Positions 42,166-52,081 of a stretch of 64,000 nucleotides of DNA are shown here, one piece after another. Numbering within the stretch: the stretch's first letter is position 1; each line of letters opens with the position of its first letter. The notes beneath the pieces are model-generated. The model had not been told where the DNA came from, searched no databases, and saw only the letters and a list, made by a program, of their open reading frames with translations. A program made the translations under genes and the position numbers. The DNA lies in contig JAWPHD010001345.1 in assembly GCA_037043455.1 (NCBI GenBank), positions 1-64,000 of the forward strand, written 5' to 3'. This stretch comes from Cyrtodaria siliqua (lineage: Eukaryota > Mollusca > Bivalvia > Adapedonta > Hiatellidae).

Positions 42166-43250
42166 AGTTATCTCCCCCTTTTAAGCAAAACTCTTCTTTC
42201 TTTAAAAAATCGTTTTCGCTGAAACTAGAAGAGCTACAGGTCTAATATTTTGCATGTATTATACATTTAGGGTTCTCTACCAAGTATTTATAAAATGGTG
42301 ACCCCAGGGTCAAATATGGCCCAGCCCCGGGGGTAACATTTTTTCATATAGTTATATATAAAATCTTTAAAATTAAATAATTTTATCTAAAACTGTAAGA
42401 GCTAGAGGTCCCATATTATGCATGAAGCTTAAGCTTATGGTCCACTAGCAAGTTTGTTAAAATGTTGACCCTGGGGTCATATCTGACTCCGCCCCAGGGG
42501 TCATATATTTACATAGAGTCATTTAGAAACATCTTTAAAATCTCTTCTTTAAAAAAAAACAAGAGCCAGAGGTGTACTATTTTGCATATTGTACAAGATT
42601 ATGGTTCTATACCACTTTTGTTCAAATCGTGACTCTGTGTCCAACTATGGCCCGGATCTGGGGTTAAAGTTTTACAAAGAGTTATATAGGAAAGTCCATA
42701 AAAATATTCTTTTTCTGATACTACAAGAGCTAGAGGTCTAATACGATGCATGTAGCATAGGAGTATCGATCTCTACCAATTTATTTTGTTCAAATGGTGA
42801 TCTTATGGTCAAATTTCGCCCGGTCCCAGGGGTCACATATTTACATAGAGTTATGTAGGAACGTCTATAAACATGTTCTCTGAAACTACAAGAGCTAGAG
42901 GTGTAATAAGCTACATGTAGCTTAAGATTATTGTTCTGTACCAAATAATTTAAATGGTGTCCCTTGAATCAAGCCTGGAATCAAATTTGGCCCTGTCCCG
43001 GAGGTCACACTAAAACATTGAATTATATAGGAAAAACATTCAAACAGCTTCTCTGATACTTCAAAAGCTAAATAATAGTTCGCATGTACCATAAGCTTAT
43101 GATCCTCTACCTAGTTTGTTCAAATGGCGACAATTGGGTCAAATATGGCCACTACGGGGGTCACAGTTCTAAAGATTTATTTAAAGAAATTGTTGTTCTT
43201 TCTTAAAACATGAGAGCACTTTGAGACGAGGCGAGTGGGTCTCTTGTTTA
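42166..43250 (+). mobile_element. Tandem ~170-bp repeat element, six units
   Basis: Units with AGAGCTAGAGGTCTAATA, a GCATGTA stretch, CTACCAAGTTTGTTC, GGTGACC-GGGTC, GCCC-GCCCC-GGGTCAC and TTTACATAGAGTTATATAG recur at about 42227, 42397, 42570, 42725, 42889 and 43062. It opens near GTTATCTCCCCC and closes GGCGAGTGGGTCTCTTGTTT, the same CTCTTGTTT close as the Helentron-like elements. Non-coding. Confidence 0.65.
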
Positions 43251-43875
43251 TGGCTTGAAGTTGTACACTTTTCATAAAATCACTTCAAAAGTTTTAAGCG
43301 AACTGAAATATATAGAGAATGTGACTTTTGTTAAGGTATTCCATTATGATGACTTAACCATGTTTACAAATCGCATATTGAATAAATCCACGAACTAAAA
43401 TCACAAAGTAGACCACTGCATTTTCGACAAATTGCAAAAAAATAGAAAGAAAAAGAAAAGGCATTTTACGGTTAAACTGTTGATTTTTAGGTGTTTGTTA
43501 TACAAATTTTAAAATAACTCACCAATAAGTACGACAACATTACACTACAAAACAGGTGTTCATCTCATATAATAATGCATATGTGTCGCTTAAAAGTATA
43601 TGTTTATTCATGGGTTTTTGTAATATCCGTAATTGAATAAGTGTAAAATGAATTATCCTTTTTTTTTTGTCTGGCTGGTTAAAGCTTTTTATATTGTATC
43701 TATAGAGTTTTGATTCTCAAACGTTGTAAGTTATGTATATACCTCGTGGTCAGCAGGTTTAGAAACGATGTACATATGTTGTAAACTGTGGCTGTTGTTG
43801 GCGGGATAGCTACTTTAACTGCAGTATTAAAGCTGTATGTCGGAAATAGCTTTTAGAGTAAACATCAGTAAACTA
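43251..43875. other. No recognisable feature
   Basis: AT-rich unique-looking sequence between an array and a SINE. Confidence 0.4.
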
Positions 43876-44189
43876 ACTGAATGTTGTTTAACGGCTCATC
43901 AACACAGTACAGGTTATTTAGAGCCGCACCGGAGAGAGGAGAAGGATACATAGGAATCCGGTAACCTGCCCTACTCTTATTATCGAATAGATTCCTATGG
44001 TTCTTTGACGTGCTCGAAGGATAGACCGATACACGGGACTGCCCGGTTTACGTCCCCATCCGACGGACGAGGCTGAGGAAAAGTGTCTTACCCAAGAACA
44101 CACCGACGGAACTCAGTGGCACCACGGAGGATTGAACCCGGGGCCTCCGGTTACAAATCCGCCGCGCTACCGACTGCGCCACGCCAGCC
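43876..44189 (-). mobile_element. tRNA-derived SINE, full length
   Basis: Minus strand head GCTGGCGTGGCGCAGTCGG (A box), GGTTCAATCCTCC (B box region), then body and GAGCCGTTAAACAACATTC tail. It lacks the long CATT run of 27051-27376. Confidence 0.88.
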
Positions 44190-44569
44190 CTCATCAGTAA
44201 ACTAACCGTGATCATTAAATGTATGTCTATCTCGATGCACTGGGTACCGATTCTTACCTGGAAGCGTTTAATTTGTTTTTATATCTTATATGTATGTTAT
44301 ATTGTCACATTGTTATATTATTTAAATCAGATAATATGTACTGAGTATTCTTAATTGTCCTGTTTTATCCCAAGGCATTAATTGCCAAGTTTATCAAAAC
44401 AGCAATGAGCTGGGTATATATAAGGCTTGCAGGCGCATACATGAACTTGATGCTAACTTTCTAGATAAGAGAGACCGTTGTGAACCCAGCTTCTTGGATA
44501 TAACCTTTATGAGGGATTAACATTTTAGCTGTATGTATTTTAATGCAATCATCCTGCTTGAGCGCATAC
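44190..44569. other. No recognisable feature
   Basis: AT-rich sequence between two SINEs. Confidence 0.4.
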
Positions 44570-44790
44570 AGCCTGTTGATGCAGTGGATAGCACGGGGGA
44601 CTTTAAATTCAGAGGACCCTGGTTCAAGCCTCACCGGAGCCAGTGAATTTTGTCGGTGTGTTCTTGGGCAAGACACGTTTACCCTCGTCCGTCGGATGGG
44701 GACGTAAACCAGGCGATCCAGTGTATCGCTTGTTTTTTTTATCCCATCATGTTAAAAAAACATAGGTGTTAATAGGGCAGGTTCCTCACT
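44570..44790 (+). mobile_element. SINE of a second subfamily
   Basis: The head has TGTTGATGCAGTGGATAGC (A box region) and CCTGGTTCAAGCCTC (B box), followed by TGTGTTCTTGGGCAAGAC and GTCGGATGGGGACG, which match (inverted) the body of the other SINEs. The head therefore differs while the body is shared. The tail is not clear. Confidence 0.7.
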
Positions 44791-45119
44791 CACACAACTC
44801 CCTCTCTCTCTTCATCTCTTCATTGGCAATACACCTTCTTTTTTAGGTAATAATCATTCCACTTGCACTTGCATGCGCAAAAGTAGGGTTGATGCTTACT
44901 ATCCTAGGTTAATTCCATACTCTAAATCAAGTACGGAGAACATCACAACCTATGTTTAGATACATATCCTAAGCAGGTGATATTGTAACAACTGCACCAA
45001 TACTAACAAATAGTTGCCATGGTAAGTAGTTAGTACAGTGATCTGTGTATCACCCTAAAGATATTTCTTCGTCGACGCCGTTTGGTTCCCGGGCAAGAAT
45101 ATGACCACTGCATATCCAG
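44791..45119. other. No recognisable feature
   Basis: Contains a CTC-rich run (44800-44815). No protein-like frame. Confidence 0.4.
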
Positions 45120-45420
45120 ACATAGGGGTAAAATTTCCCCAAATTCATGTTAATTTTGTCATTTTTGTTCATTATTTTCATCATGAAACCTGTATTGTTT
45201 CAGGTGCTACTTCAGTGGTGGCAGTGATCGTGGCTCCAGCGAAAATGGAGTGTTTACTAGAGAATTTGCAGCAACTCTGCAGTTCTGCAGGTAAGAAGGT
45301 TCTAGGCACATTCTGCAAATTTTATCTAGATGTTAATGAAGAGTGAGCCGGGTCGAATGTTCATTCCTGTTGGCGCCATATAACATGTTTGTGTTGGTGC
45401 GCCGTAAAACCCCAATTCAA
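45120..45420 (+). pseudogene. Diverged relative of the transposon module's first exon
   Basis: Aligns with 14430-14740. After TGTTTCAG, 45204-45290 is open in phase 1 on both sides (GATSVVAVIVAPAKMEC then LLENLQQLCSSA) and ends at a perfect donor, CAG|GTAAG. In the transposon copies the same exon has stops where this reads AAA and CTA GAG, so this copy is less decayed. The downstream GGCGCCATATAAC and TGGTGCGCCGTAAAAC segments are shared too. No further exons follow. Confidence 0.4.
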
Positions 45421-46435
45421 ATCAATTTATCTTCGTCGATTCTTTTTTTAGTAACACAAAAATGGTTCGTACAAATGCATATACTACTATTTTTACATTT
45501 CATATGCAGAATTCTTCATTGTGTTGTATATGGGTGGGGTAATTCAGGTGTAAAAATCCTTAAAATATGCATAAATTGTAATTAAAAAGTATTAAAATAG
45601 ACAACTTTTAAGATTTTGCGTATGCAATGTTTAATTCATGTATTTATGTGTAATACATAATCCAAATGTGTAATCATAATAAGTATTGCCATGATGCATA
45701 CACCTAAAAAAGACTTTTGTTAAAAAAAAACTACGTTAAACCGCACATTTTCTTTGTCTAGAATCCTTTGGACTATGTGTCGTCTGTGCAATATATGTAG
45801 ATATCAGAACATATTAATACTATTTATGTTGCAGTTACTTTGAGGAAGGCTTATACTTCCAGTTTGGCATGTGTCTCAACTTATCAGGCTTACTGAACAC
45901 ATATGTGCAATGCCATGAACATTGCTTAGTACTTAATTTTATCAATATATCATAAAATCCCTTATTCATATTATAATATTTAAATCATGTAGAAAGGTTG
46001 TAAATTACTGATTCTTACAAGTTTACACATATATTGTAAAAAATATTAACTAAACTAAATGCATAAAAATGTGTCAATAGTGGGTGGGGTAAATTGACTT
46101 CTAATTTGAAGCAAAATAGAGATTTTAAACAGAATTCAGTGCTAAAAAAGAGCTTATTTACGCTTTATGTAACTCAATGAATTGTAAACTTAAGTGCATC
46201 TTTAAAAAGTACATCAATAATTATTCACACAAGCATGACATTCAAAAATGAACATCAAAAACTTATATGAAAGCGCTACAATGATAACCTATTAATGTTC
46301 GATTTTTTTTTATATAAGCTACTGTTCCAGATTGCTATCATGGAAAAATGTAATCTATATACATTGCTCTTTTCAAAAAGTGATGGTAGAATTTGTCCCT
46401 TGAGTTGGTAACAATATCGAACATTTTAGGTCCTG
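45421..46435. other. No recognisable feature
   Basis: AT-rich; TGGGTGGGGTAA occurs twice (45530 and 46082) as the only internal similarity noticed. Confidence 0.4.
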
Positions 46436-47393
46436 GCTCAAGGCCTATATTGTCTTTCAAAACAAATTTAATGAAATTAAATCGAAATACATTAACTTTC
46501 AACATATATACACAGATGGTTCTAAAGATGGAGATAAAGTAGCTGTAGCAGCTGTTGTTCACAACCACAGCATAAAGAGCCGCCTGCCTGACAAGGCCTC
46601 TATCTTTTCAGCTGAACTTAAGGCAATTGAACTTGCCTTAACTTATATTCAGGAATCTGATGATGACCATTTTGTAATATTTTCTGATTCCCTTTCATCT
46701 CTTCAAGCACTGGTTAATATGAAACATGATAACCCAGTTGTACTTCAACTTTTAGAAAAGTACAATTCTCTTATAGTTGATAATGTTATTAATTTCTGCT
46801 GGCTTCCAAGCCATGTATGAATACGTGGTAATGATAGAGCTGATAGTGCTGCTAAAGCAGCATAATGTTTATATATATCTAATACCAAATTACCTTATAC
46901 TGATTTTAAATGTTGTATTAACACATATATTTGTAACTCTTGGCAAGCCGCTTGGGATTTGTCATTTAACAATAAACTTCATTCAATTAAACCGTTACTC
47001 GGGGAATGGCGTTCTTCTAGTAGACCAATTCGTCGTTGGAATGTGTAGACTTTGATCCTATGCGTCAAAGGTACAACAATGTTAATACGATGACCGAGTT
47101 ATTTAATACTATATATTTTAGTCTTGTTTTAGATTTCCTGAAGGAAGTCAGACTATATAAATCATTATAATATGTTCTTGTATATATTTACTTCTTTATA
47201 TAACCGTTTTCGGGCATTTGTTGATTTACATGTATAGTTTATATTACTAACTTATTTGTAAATAGTTTTATCTTTATATATTTACATTAATTTTTAATTA
47301 ATCCTTCATTTTTTCATCTTTCATCAGTTTTTGCGCACAATATGACTTATTTATGTGTCGACGTGCCGTAAAACACCATTCATTCATTCATTC
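46436..47393 (+). pseudogene. Non-LTR retrotransposon C: RNase H, 3' UTR and CATT tail
   Basis: The RNase H domain shows IYTDGSKDGDKVAVAAVV (about 46507), FSAELKAIELAL (about 46605), FSDSLSSLQAL (about 46680) and WLPSHV, stop, IRGNDRADSAAK (46800-46855); the stop sits where the family has Gly (GGA to TGA). Hence all the D-E-D-H/D landmarks are visible. A frame change follows, then LLGEWRSSSRPIRRW (about 46998). The 3' UTR ends GTGCCGTAAAACACC and (ATTC)n at 47366-47393. The element is 5'-truncated, lacking RT and endonuclease. Confidence 0.85.
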
Positions 47394-47552
47394 AAAAATG
47401 AATCCATGGTTCAGGCAAGTTTCATTGCAATATTGTTTTGAAATAGTAACCATGAAAAGTCGGTTTGGGCAGAGTAAATAAATTATGTTGAACATCATAT
47501 GGTTGGAATATTGTACGTTTATATCAATAAAAAACATGAAATTGATCACATG
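47394..47552. other. Short AT-rich spacer
   Basis: Separates retroelement C from the 28-bp array. No feature. Confidence 0.4.
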
Positions 47553-49085
47553 TTGGGCCGCCGCAGGAACGTACTACCCACTCTGCCGCCGCTGGAACGT
47601 ACGACCCACTAGGCCGCCGCTGGAACATACTACCCGTTGGGCATCCGCTGGAACGTACTACCCACTGCGCAGCCGCTGGAACGTACTACCCACTGCGCAG
47701 CCGCTGGAACGTACTACCCACTGGGCCGCCACTGGAACGTATTACCCACTGGGCCGCCGCTGGAACGTACTACCCACTGGGCATCCGCTGGAACGTACTA
47801 CTCACTGGGCAGCCGCTGGAACGTACTACCCACTGCAACGTAAGACCCACTGGGCCGCCGCTTGAGCGTACAACCTACTGGGCCACCGCTGGAACGTACT
47901 ACACACTGGGCAGCCGCTGGAACATACTACCCACTCCGCCGCAGGAAGTACTACCCAGTGGGCCGCCGCTGGAACGTACTACCCACTGGGCCGCCGCTGG
48001 AACCTACTACGCACTGGGCCGCCGCTGGAACGTACGACCCACTGAGCCGCCGCTGCAACGTAACACACACTAGGCCGCCGCTGGAACGCACTACCCACTG
48101 GGCCGACGCTGGAACGTAATACCCACACCGCCGCAGGAACGTACTACCCACTGGGCCGCCGCTGGACAGTACTACCCACTGGGCCGCCGCTGGAACCTAC
48201 TACGCACTGGGCCGCCGCTGCAACATACGACACACTGAGCCGCCGCTGCAACGTACCACACACTAGGCCGCCGCGGGAACGTACTACCCACTGGGCTGCC
48301 GCTGGAACGTACTACCCACTTCGCCGCAGGAACGTACTACCCACTGGGCCGCCGCTGGTACGTACTACCCACTGGGCCGCCGCTGGAACCTACAACGCAC
48401 TGGGCCGCCGCTGCAACGTACGACCCACTGAGCCGCCGCTGGAACGTACTACCCCCTGGGCCGCCGCTGAAACGTACTACCCACTGGGCCGCTGCAGGAA
48501 AGTACTACCCACTGGGCCGCCGCTGAAACGTACTACTCATTGGGACGCCGCTGGAACGTACTACCCACTGGGCAGCCGCTGGAACGTACTACCCACTGGA
48601 GCGCCGCCGGAACGTACTACCCACTGGGCAGCCGCTGGAACGTACTATCCAATGGATCGCCGCTGGAACGTACTCCGCCTGGGCCTCCTTGAACGTACTA
48701 CCCACTGGGCCGCCGATGGAACGTACTAACCACTGGGCAGCCGCTGGAACGTACTTCCCACTGGCCTCTGCTGGAACTTACTACCCACTGGAGCGCCGCC
48801 GGAACGCACTACCCACTGGGCAGCCACTGGAACGTACTACCCACTGGCCGCTGCTGGAACTTACTACCCACTGGGCCGCCGCTGGAACGTACGACCCACT
48901 GAGCCGCCGCTGGAACGTTCCACACACTGGGCCGCCGCTTGAACGTACCACCCATTGGGCCGCTGCAGGAACGAACTACCCACTGGGCCGCCGCTGAAAC
49001 GTACTACTCACATGGACGCCGCTGGAACGTAATACCTACTGGGCAGCCGCTGGAACGTACTTCCCTGGAATGGGCGCTGATACCA
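47553..49085. repeat. 28-bp GC-rich minisatellite, block 1
   Basis: The unit is about GGCCGCCGCTGG, AACGTACTACCCACTG (28 bp); variants include GGGCAGCCG, CATCCG and short or skipped units. Since 28 is not a multiple of three and the unit lacks stops on the plus strand, all three frames stay open for long stretches, producing WNVLPTGPPLERTTH-type peptides. Frame continuity is incidental. It contrasts sharply with the AT-rich surroundings. Confidence 0.95.
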
Positions 49086-49253
49086 GAATTGACCACCAAT
49101 ATTGGGAATACATGTAAATACACATGTATCATAGTATACCGTCCACTTCATGTGTGTCCTTATATTTGGTAACACTTCTGTGATATGATTTCAGAGCATA
49201 ATTAAAATAAGGCCGTCAACAATTGTCTTGTAGTACCCTTAACGGTTTGTCCA
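49086..49253. repeat. Array flank, copy 1
   Basis: ACCAGAATTGACCACC to ACCCTTAACGGTTTG matches 50051-50221 closely. It separates the two array blocks, so array plus flank was duplicated as a unit. Confidence 0.85.
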
Positions 49254-50050
49254 CTGGGCCACGGCTGGAACGCACTACGCACTGGACCGCCGCTGCAATG
49301 TACGGCCACTTAGCCGCTGCTGGAACGTACCACATACTAGGCCGCCGCTGGAACGTACTACCCACTGGGCCGCCGCTGAAACGTACGACACACTGGGCCG
49401 CCGCTGGAACGTACTACCCACTGGGCCGCTGCTGGAACGTACTACCCGCTGTGCCGCCGCTGAAACGTACTACCCATGGGCCGCCGCTGGAACGTACTAC
49501 CCACTGGGCCGCTGCTGGAACGTACTACCCGCTGTGCCGCCGCTGAAACGTACTACCCATGGGCCGCCGCTGGAACGTACTACCAACTGGGCCGCTGCAG
49601 GAACGTACTACCCACTGGGCCGCCGCTGGAACGTACTACCCACTGGGCAGCCGTTGGAACGTATTACCCACTGGGCCGCCGCTGGAACGTACTACCCACT
49701 GGGCCGCCGCTGGAACGTACGACCCACTGGGCATCCGCTGGAACGTACTACCCACTGGGCTGCCGCTGGAACGTACTACCCACTGGGCCGCCTCAGGAAC
49801 GTAGTACCCGCTGGGCCACCGCTGGAACGTACTACCCGCTGGCCTGCTGCTGGAACTTACTACCCGCTGGGCCGCCGCAAGAACGTACTACCAATGGGCC
49901 GCCGCTGGAACGTACTACCGAATGGGCCGCCGCTATAACGTACTACCCACTGTGCCGCCGCAGGAATGTACTACCCACTGGGCCGCCGCTGGAACGTACA
50001 ACCCACTGGGCCGCCGCTGGAACGTACTACCCTGGACTGGGCCGCAGCTG
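49254..50050. repeat. 28-bp GC-rich minisatellite, block 2
   Basis: Same unit as block 1, roughly 28 copies, including a local duplication of about 84 bp (GTGCCGCCGCTGAAACG twice near 49450 and 49534). The plus strand has an uninterrupted frame at 49476-50063 for the reason given for block 1. Confidence 0.95.
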
Positions 50051-50590
50051 GAACCAGAATTGACCACCAATATTGGCAATACATGTAAATACACATGTAT
50101 CATAGTATACCGTCCACGTCATGTGTGTCTTTATATTTGGTAACACTTCTGTGATAACATTTTAGAGCATAATTAAAATAAGGCCGTCAACAAATGTCTT
50201 GTAGTACCCTTAACGGTTTGTTCTCTTGTTGCTATGGCTTCTGCCAAGTCACTGAATGCGTGCTTTTGTCATTTTAGTCTTTTGTGTTTTATTATATAAA
50301 CATGATCCTTTGTGTGTAACTGTTATTCTTCTATTGTCTATTAATGCTGCTTTGTTGGAGAATATAACCTGGCGACGATATCTTTATTTACACTGTCACG
50401 TTTTATGGGGATGACGATAGGGTATAAGAGTGAGGTTTGGTGACCTTGGAACCCGGTTTAAACCCCAACGGCCTTTTTTTCTAAGGCGATATCCCTATTA
50501 TCAACTATGTATTTGTGTGATGTCTATCTTGCCTGTTATTAATCTGCAGTTATACCCTTGCTTCGAATAGGAATAACTTTGTCCGTCCCG
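50051..50590 (+). mobile_element. Array flank copy 2 and 3' UTR of the second retroelement
   Basis: From GGTTTGTTCTCTTGTTGC (50215) onward it resembles the minus strand of 33250-33560 (TTCTGCCAAGTCA, TTTACACTGTC, GAGGTTTGGTG, CCCGGTTTAAACCCC). The array flank therefore belongs to, or abuts, this retroelement's 3' region. No protein part is present. Confidence 0.55.
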
Positions 50591-50969
50591 TCCCTTTCAC
50601 GTCGCGTCGCATTCCATTATATATTGTTAATGTGGGCGTTCTGGCTCAACCTCGAGGTTGATCCAAAAACTCCTACCACAAGGTGCTGAAATAAGCTGAT
50701 TGATTAAAACTTTTTAGAATCTTAGGTAGTGAAGATTGCAGGTTCAAATTATATAATTTGAACAAGTTTTCAGTACCTAGATTTTTTTAATAGTTATCAA
50801 AATTACATCCAAAATCAACATAAAAATAGTTTGATTCTGCGTTTTTTGTAATCCTTATAATTATAAAATGTTTCTTTAATACAAAACAAATTTGTTGATT
50901 TGTTATCAAAATTACACCCAAATCATCGAATAAACACGAATATAATAAAATATGATTTTTTTTAGAAAA

Positions 50970-51257
50970 TCAAATTTCTATATGTCTCAGCCTAATACAT
51001 TCAACATTATATGGCTTTACTACTTCCCAGTATCTATGTTTTAATCTAACTATATGAGCACCACAACCAACACAAATTTGATATTTTGCACTTGTACTTT
51101 TTCCACATTTGAGACACGGTAAAACTTTACTTTGCTTTACTCTATAATTATGTAAACTGCAATAGTTTGAATTTTTTGTTGTTTTATTTTTACAAGGCTC
51201 GTGACATCCAACTTTGAGAAATTGGCAAATGTTTTCAATTTTTTTAGTGTTTTCCAT
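50970..51257 (-). CDS. Small zinc-binding protein, left copy
   Basis: A 95-residue protein with Cys/His pairs: CQFLKVGCHEPC, YCSLHNY, CLKCGKS and CVGCGAH, a double zinc-ribbon pattern. The start ATG follows an A-rich, TATA-like leader shared with the divergent polymerase gene, whose ATG is 71 bases away (51328). Its place in the Polinton suggests a viral-type accessory protein, perhaps a nucleic-acid binder; no family recognised. Identical in sequence to the copy at 56828-57115. Confidence 0.6.
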   Translation of the reverse strand: MENTKKIENICQFLKVGCHEPCKNKTTKNSNYCSLHNYRVKQSKVLPCLKCGKSTSAKYQICVGCGAHIVRLKHRYWEVVKPYNVECIRLRHIEI

Positions 51258-51327
51258 TTTTTTTTCTTGTTACAATAAATATATTTTTATATTACGAAGA
51301 AAAAACAATATAATATATATTACAAAA

Positions 51328-51800
51328 ATGAGTACTGAAGACGTTCACTACATTTTACAATTACACCGGGATGGAATAATTAATGATTTCCTGCTTAGAA
51401 AGATGGTTTATGCTCTCAAAGAGCCTGACATTTCAAAGGAAACTCCAAAAGAGGTTATTCAACCAGTTGAGTCCAAAGTGCTGGAAAGTGTAAGACGTGA
51501 AAAAAAGAAAAACAAACCAATCCCAGCACCACGGACCAAACCAATACAAGCACCACGGACCAAACCAATCCCAGCACCACGAGCTGTAAAACCAATCCCA
51601 ACCCCTCGTACTACAATCAAACCCCGTGAAATTCCAAAGGAAACTCCAAAAGAAGTTATAGTGCAGGAAACTCCAACATTAGAAAATTTACGCAAGAGAC
51701 GACGTGCTAAAAAACAACGTAACAAAGAAAAGCAGAAATATGCTAAATTACAAGAAAATGTTATAAATGAACAAAAAAAGAGATATGCTCAATTACAAGA
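51328..51800 (+). pseudogene. Polinton DNA polymerase gene, 5' fragment (left copy)
   Basis: The first ~157 codons of the gene intact at 57186, cut by the retrotransposon. The frame runs on into the retroelement to a stop at 51849, giving a fused tail. It contains the KPIPAPRTKPI repeats and a basic coiled-coil stretch. Confidence 0.8.
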
Positions 51801-52076
51801 GTGGTTATTCGCGTGCATATTGAAGATGACGAGAACGCTTGTTATGTGACAGACGATCCCTGTTTTTGGCCCGAAGGAGTTACCTGCAAACCATGGGTTT
51901 CGTATGGTTCATATAAAGCTCGTCACAATGACTTTGTTAATGACAATCCGAACAGTTATAACTCTAATAGGTTCTCACAAACGTCGAAATACACGCGAGC
52001 TGAGTGGGGCCGGGTCAATTACACGGACTCGAACCGTTATGCAGCGCTTGAATCTGACTGTGATCTTGATTACTAG
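51801..52076 (+). pseudogene. Retrotransposon D: ORF1 C-terminus
   Basis: The open frame from the 5' junction reads VIRVHIEDDENACYVTD, FWPEGVTCKPWV and TDSNRYAALESDCDLDY, then stop. ORF1 proteins of this type bind element RNA; the closing NRYAALES-type motif is frequent in animal non-LTR ORF1. The N-terminal part is missing because the insertion is 5'-truncated exactly at 51801. Confidence 0.6.
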
Positions 52077-52081
52077 TAATC

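Larger units (their letters stand above)
50332..51800. repeat. 1,469-bp direct repeat, left copy
   Basis: Matches 56190-57658 at a constant offset of 5,858 bases, with a handful of substitutions and no indel seen. It begins TATTGTCTATTAATGC and ends CAATTACAAGA. It holds retroelement 3' sequence, the small zinc-binding gene and the first ~157 codons of the Polinton polymerase gene. The retrotransposon at 51801-56189 starts at the very next base. Confidence 0.95.

Noticed and set aside
45101..45346. 81-codon frame as a gene in its own right
   Set aside because: Only the acceptor/donor-bounded part 45204-45290 has support from homologous copies; the rest reads through likely intron.
47485..50143. 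Long plus-strand open frames (up to 195 codons) as proteins
   Set aside because: They are produced by a stop-free 28-bp repeat read in three frames; the peptides are the same repeat shifted.
51459..51725. Minus-strand Gly/Arg/Val frame of 88 codons opposite the polymerase N-terminus
   Set aside because: It is the antisense shadow of the KPIPAPRTKPI repeat; it repeats identically at 57317-57583.
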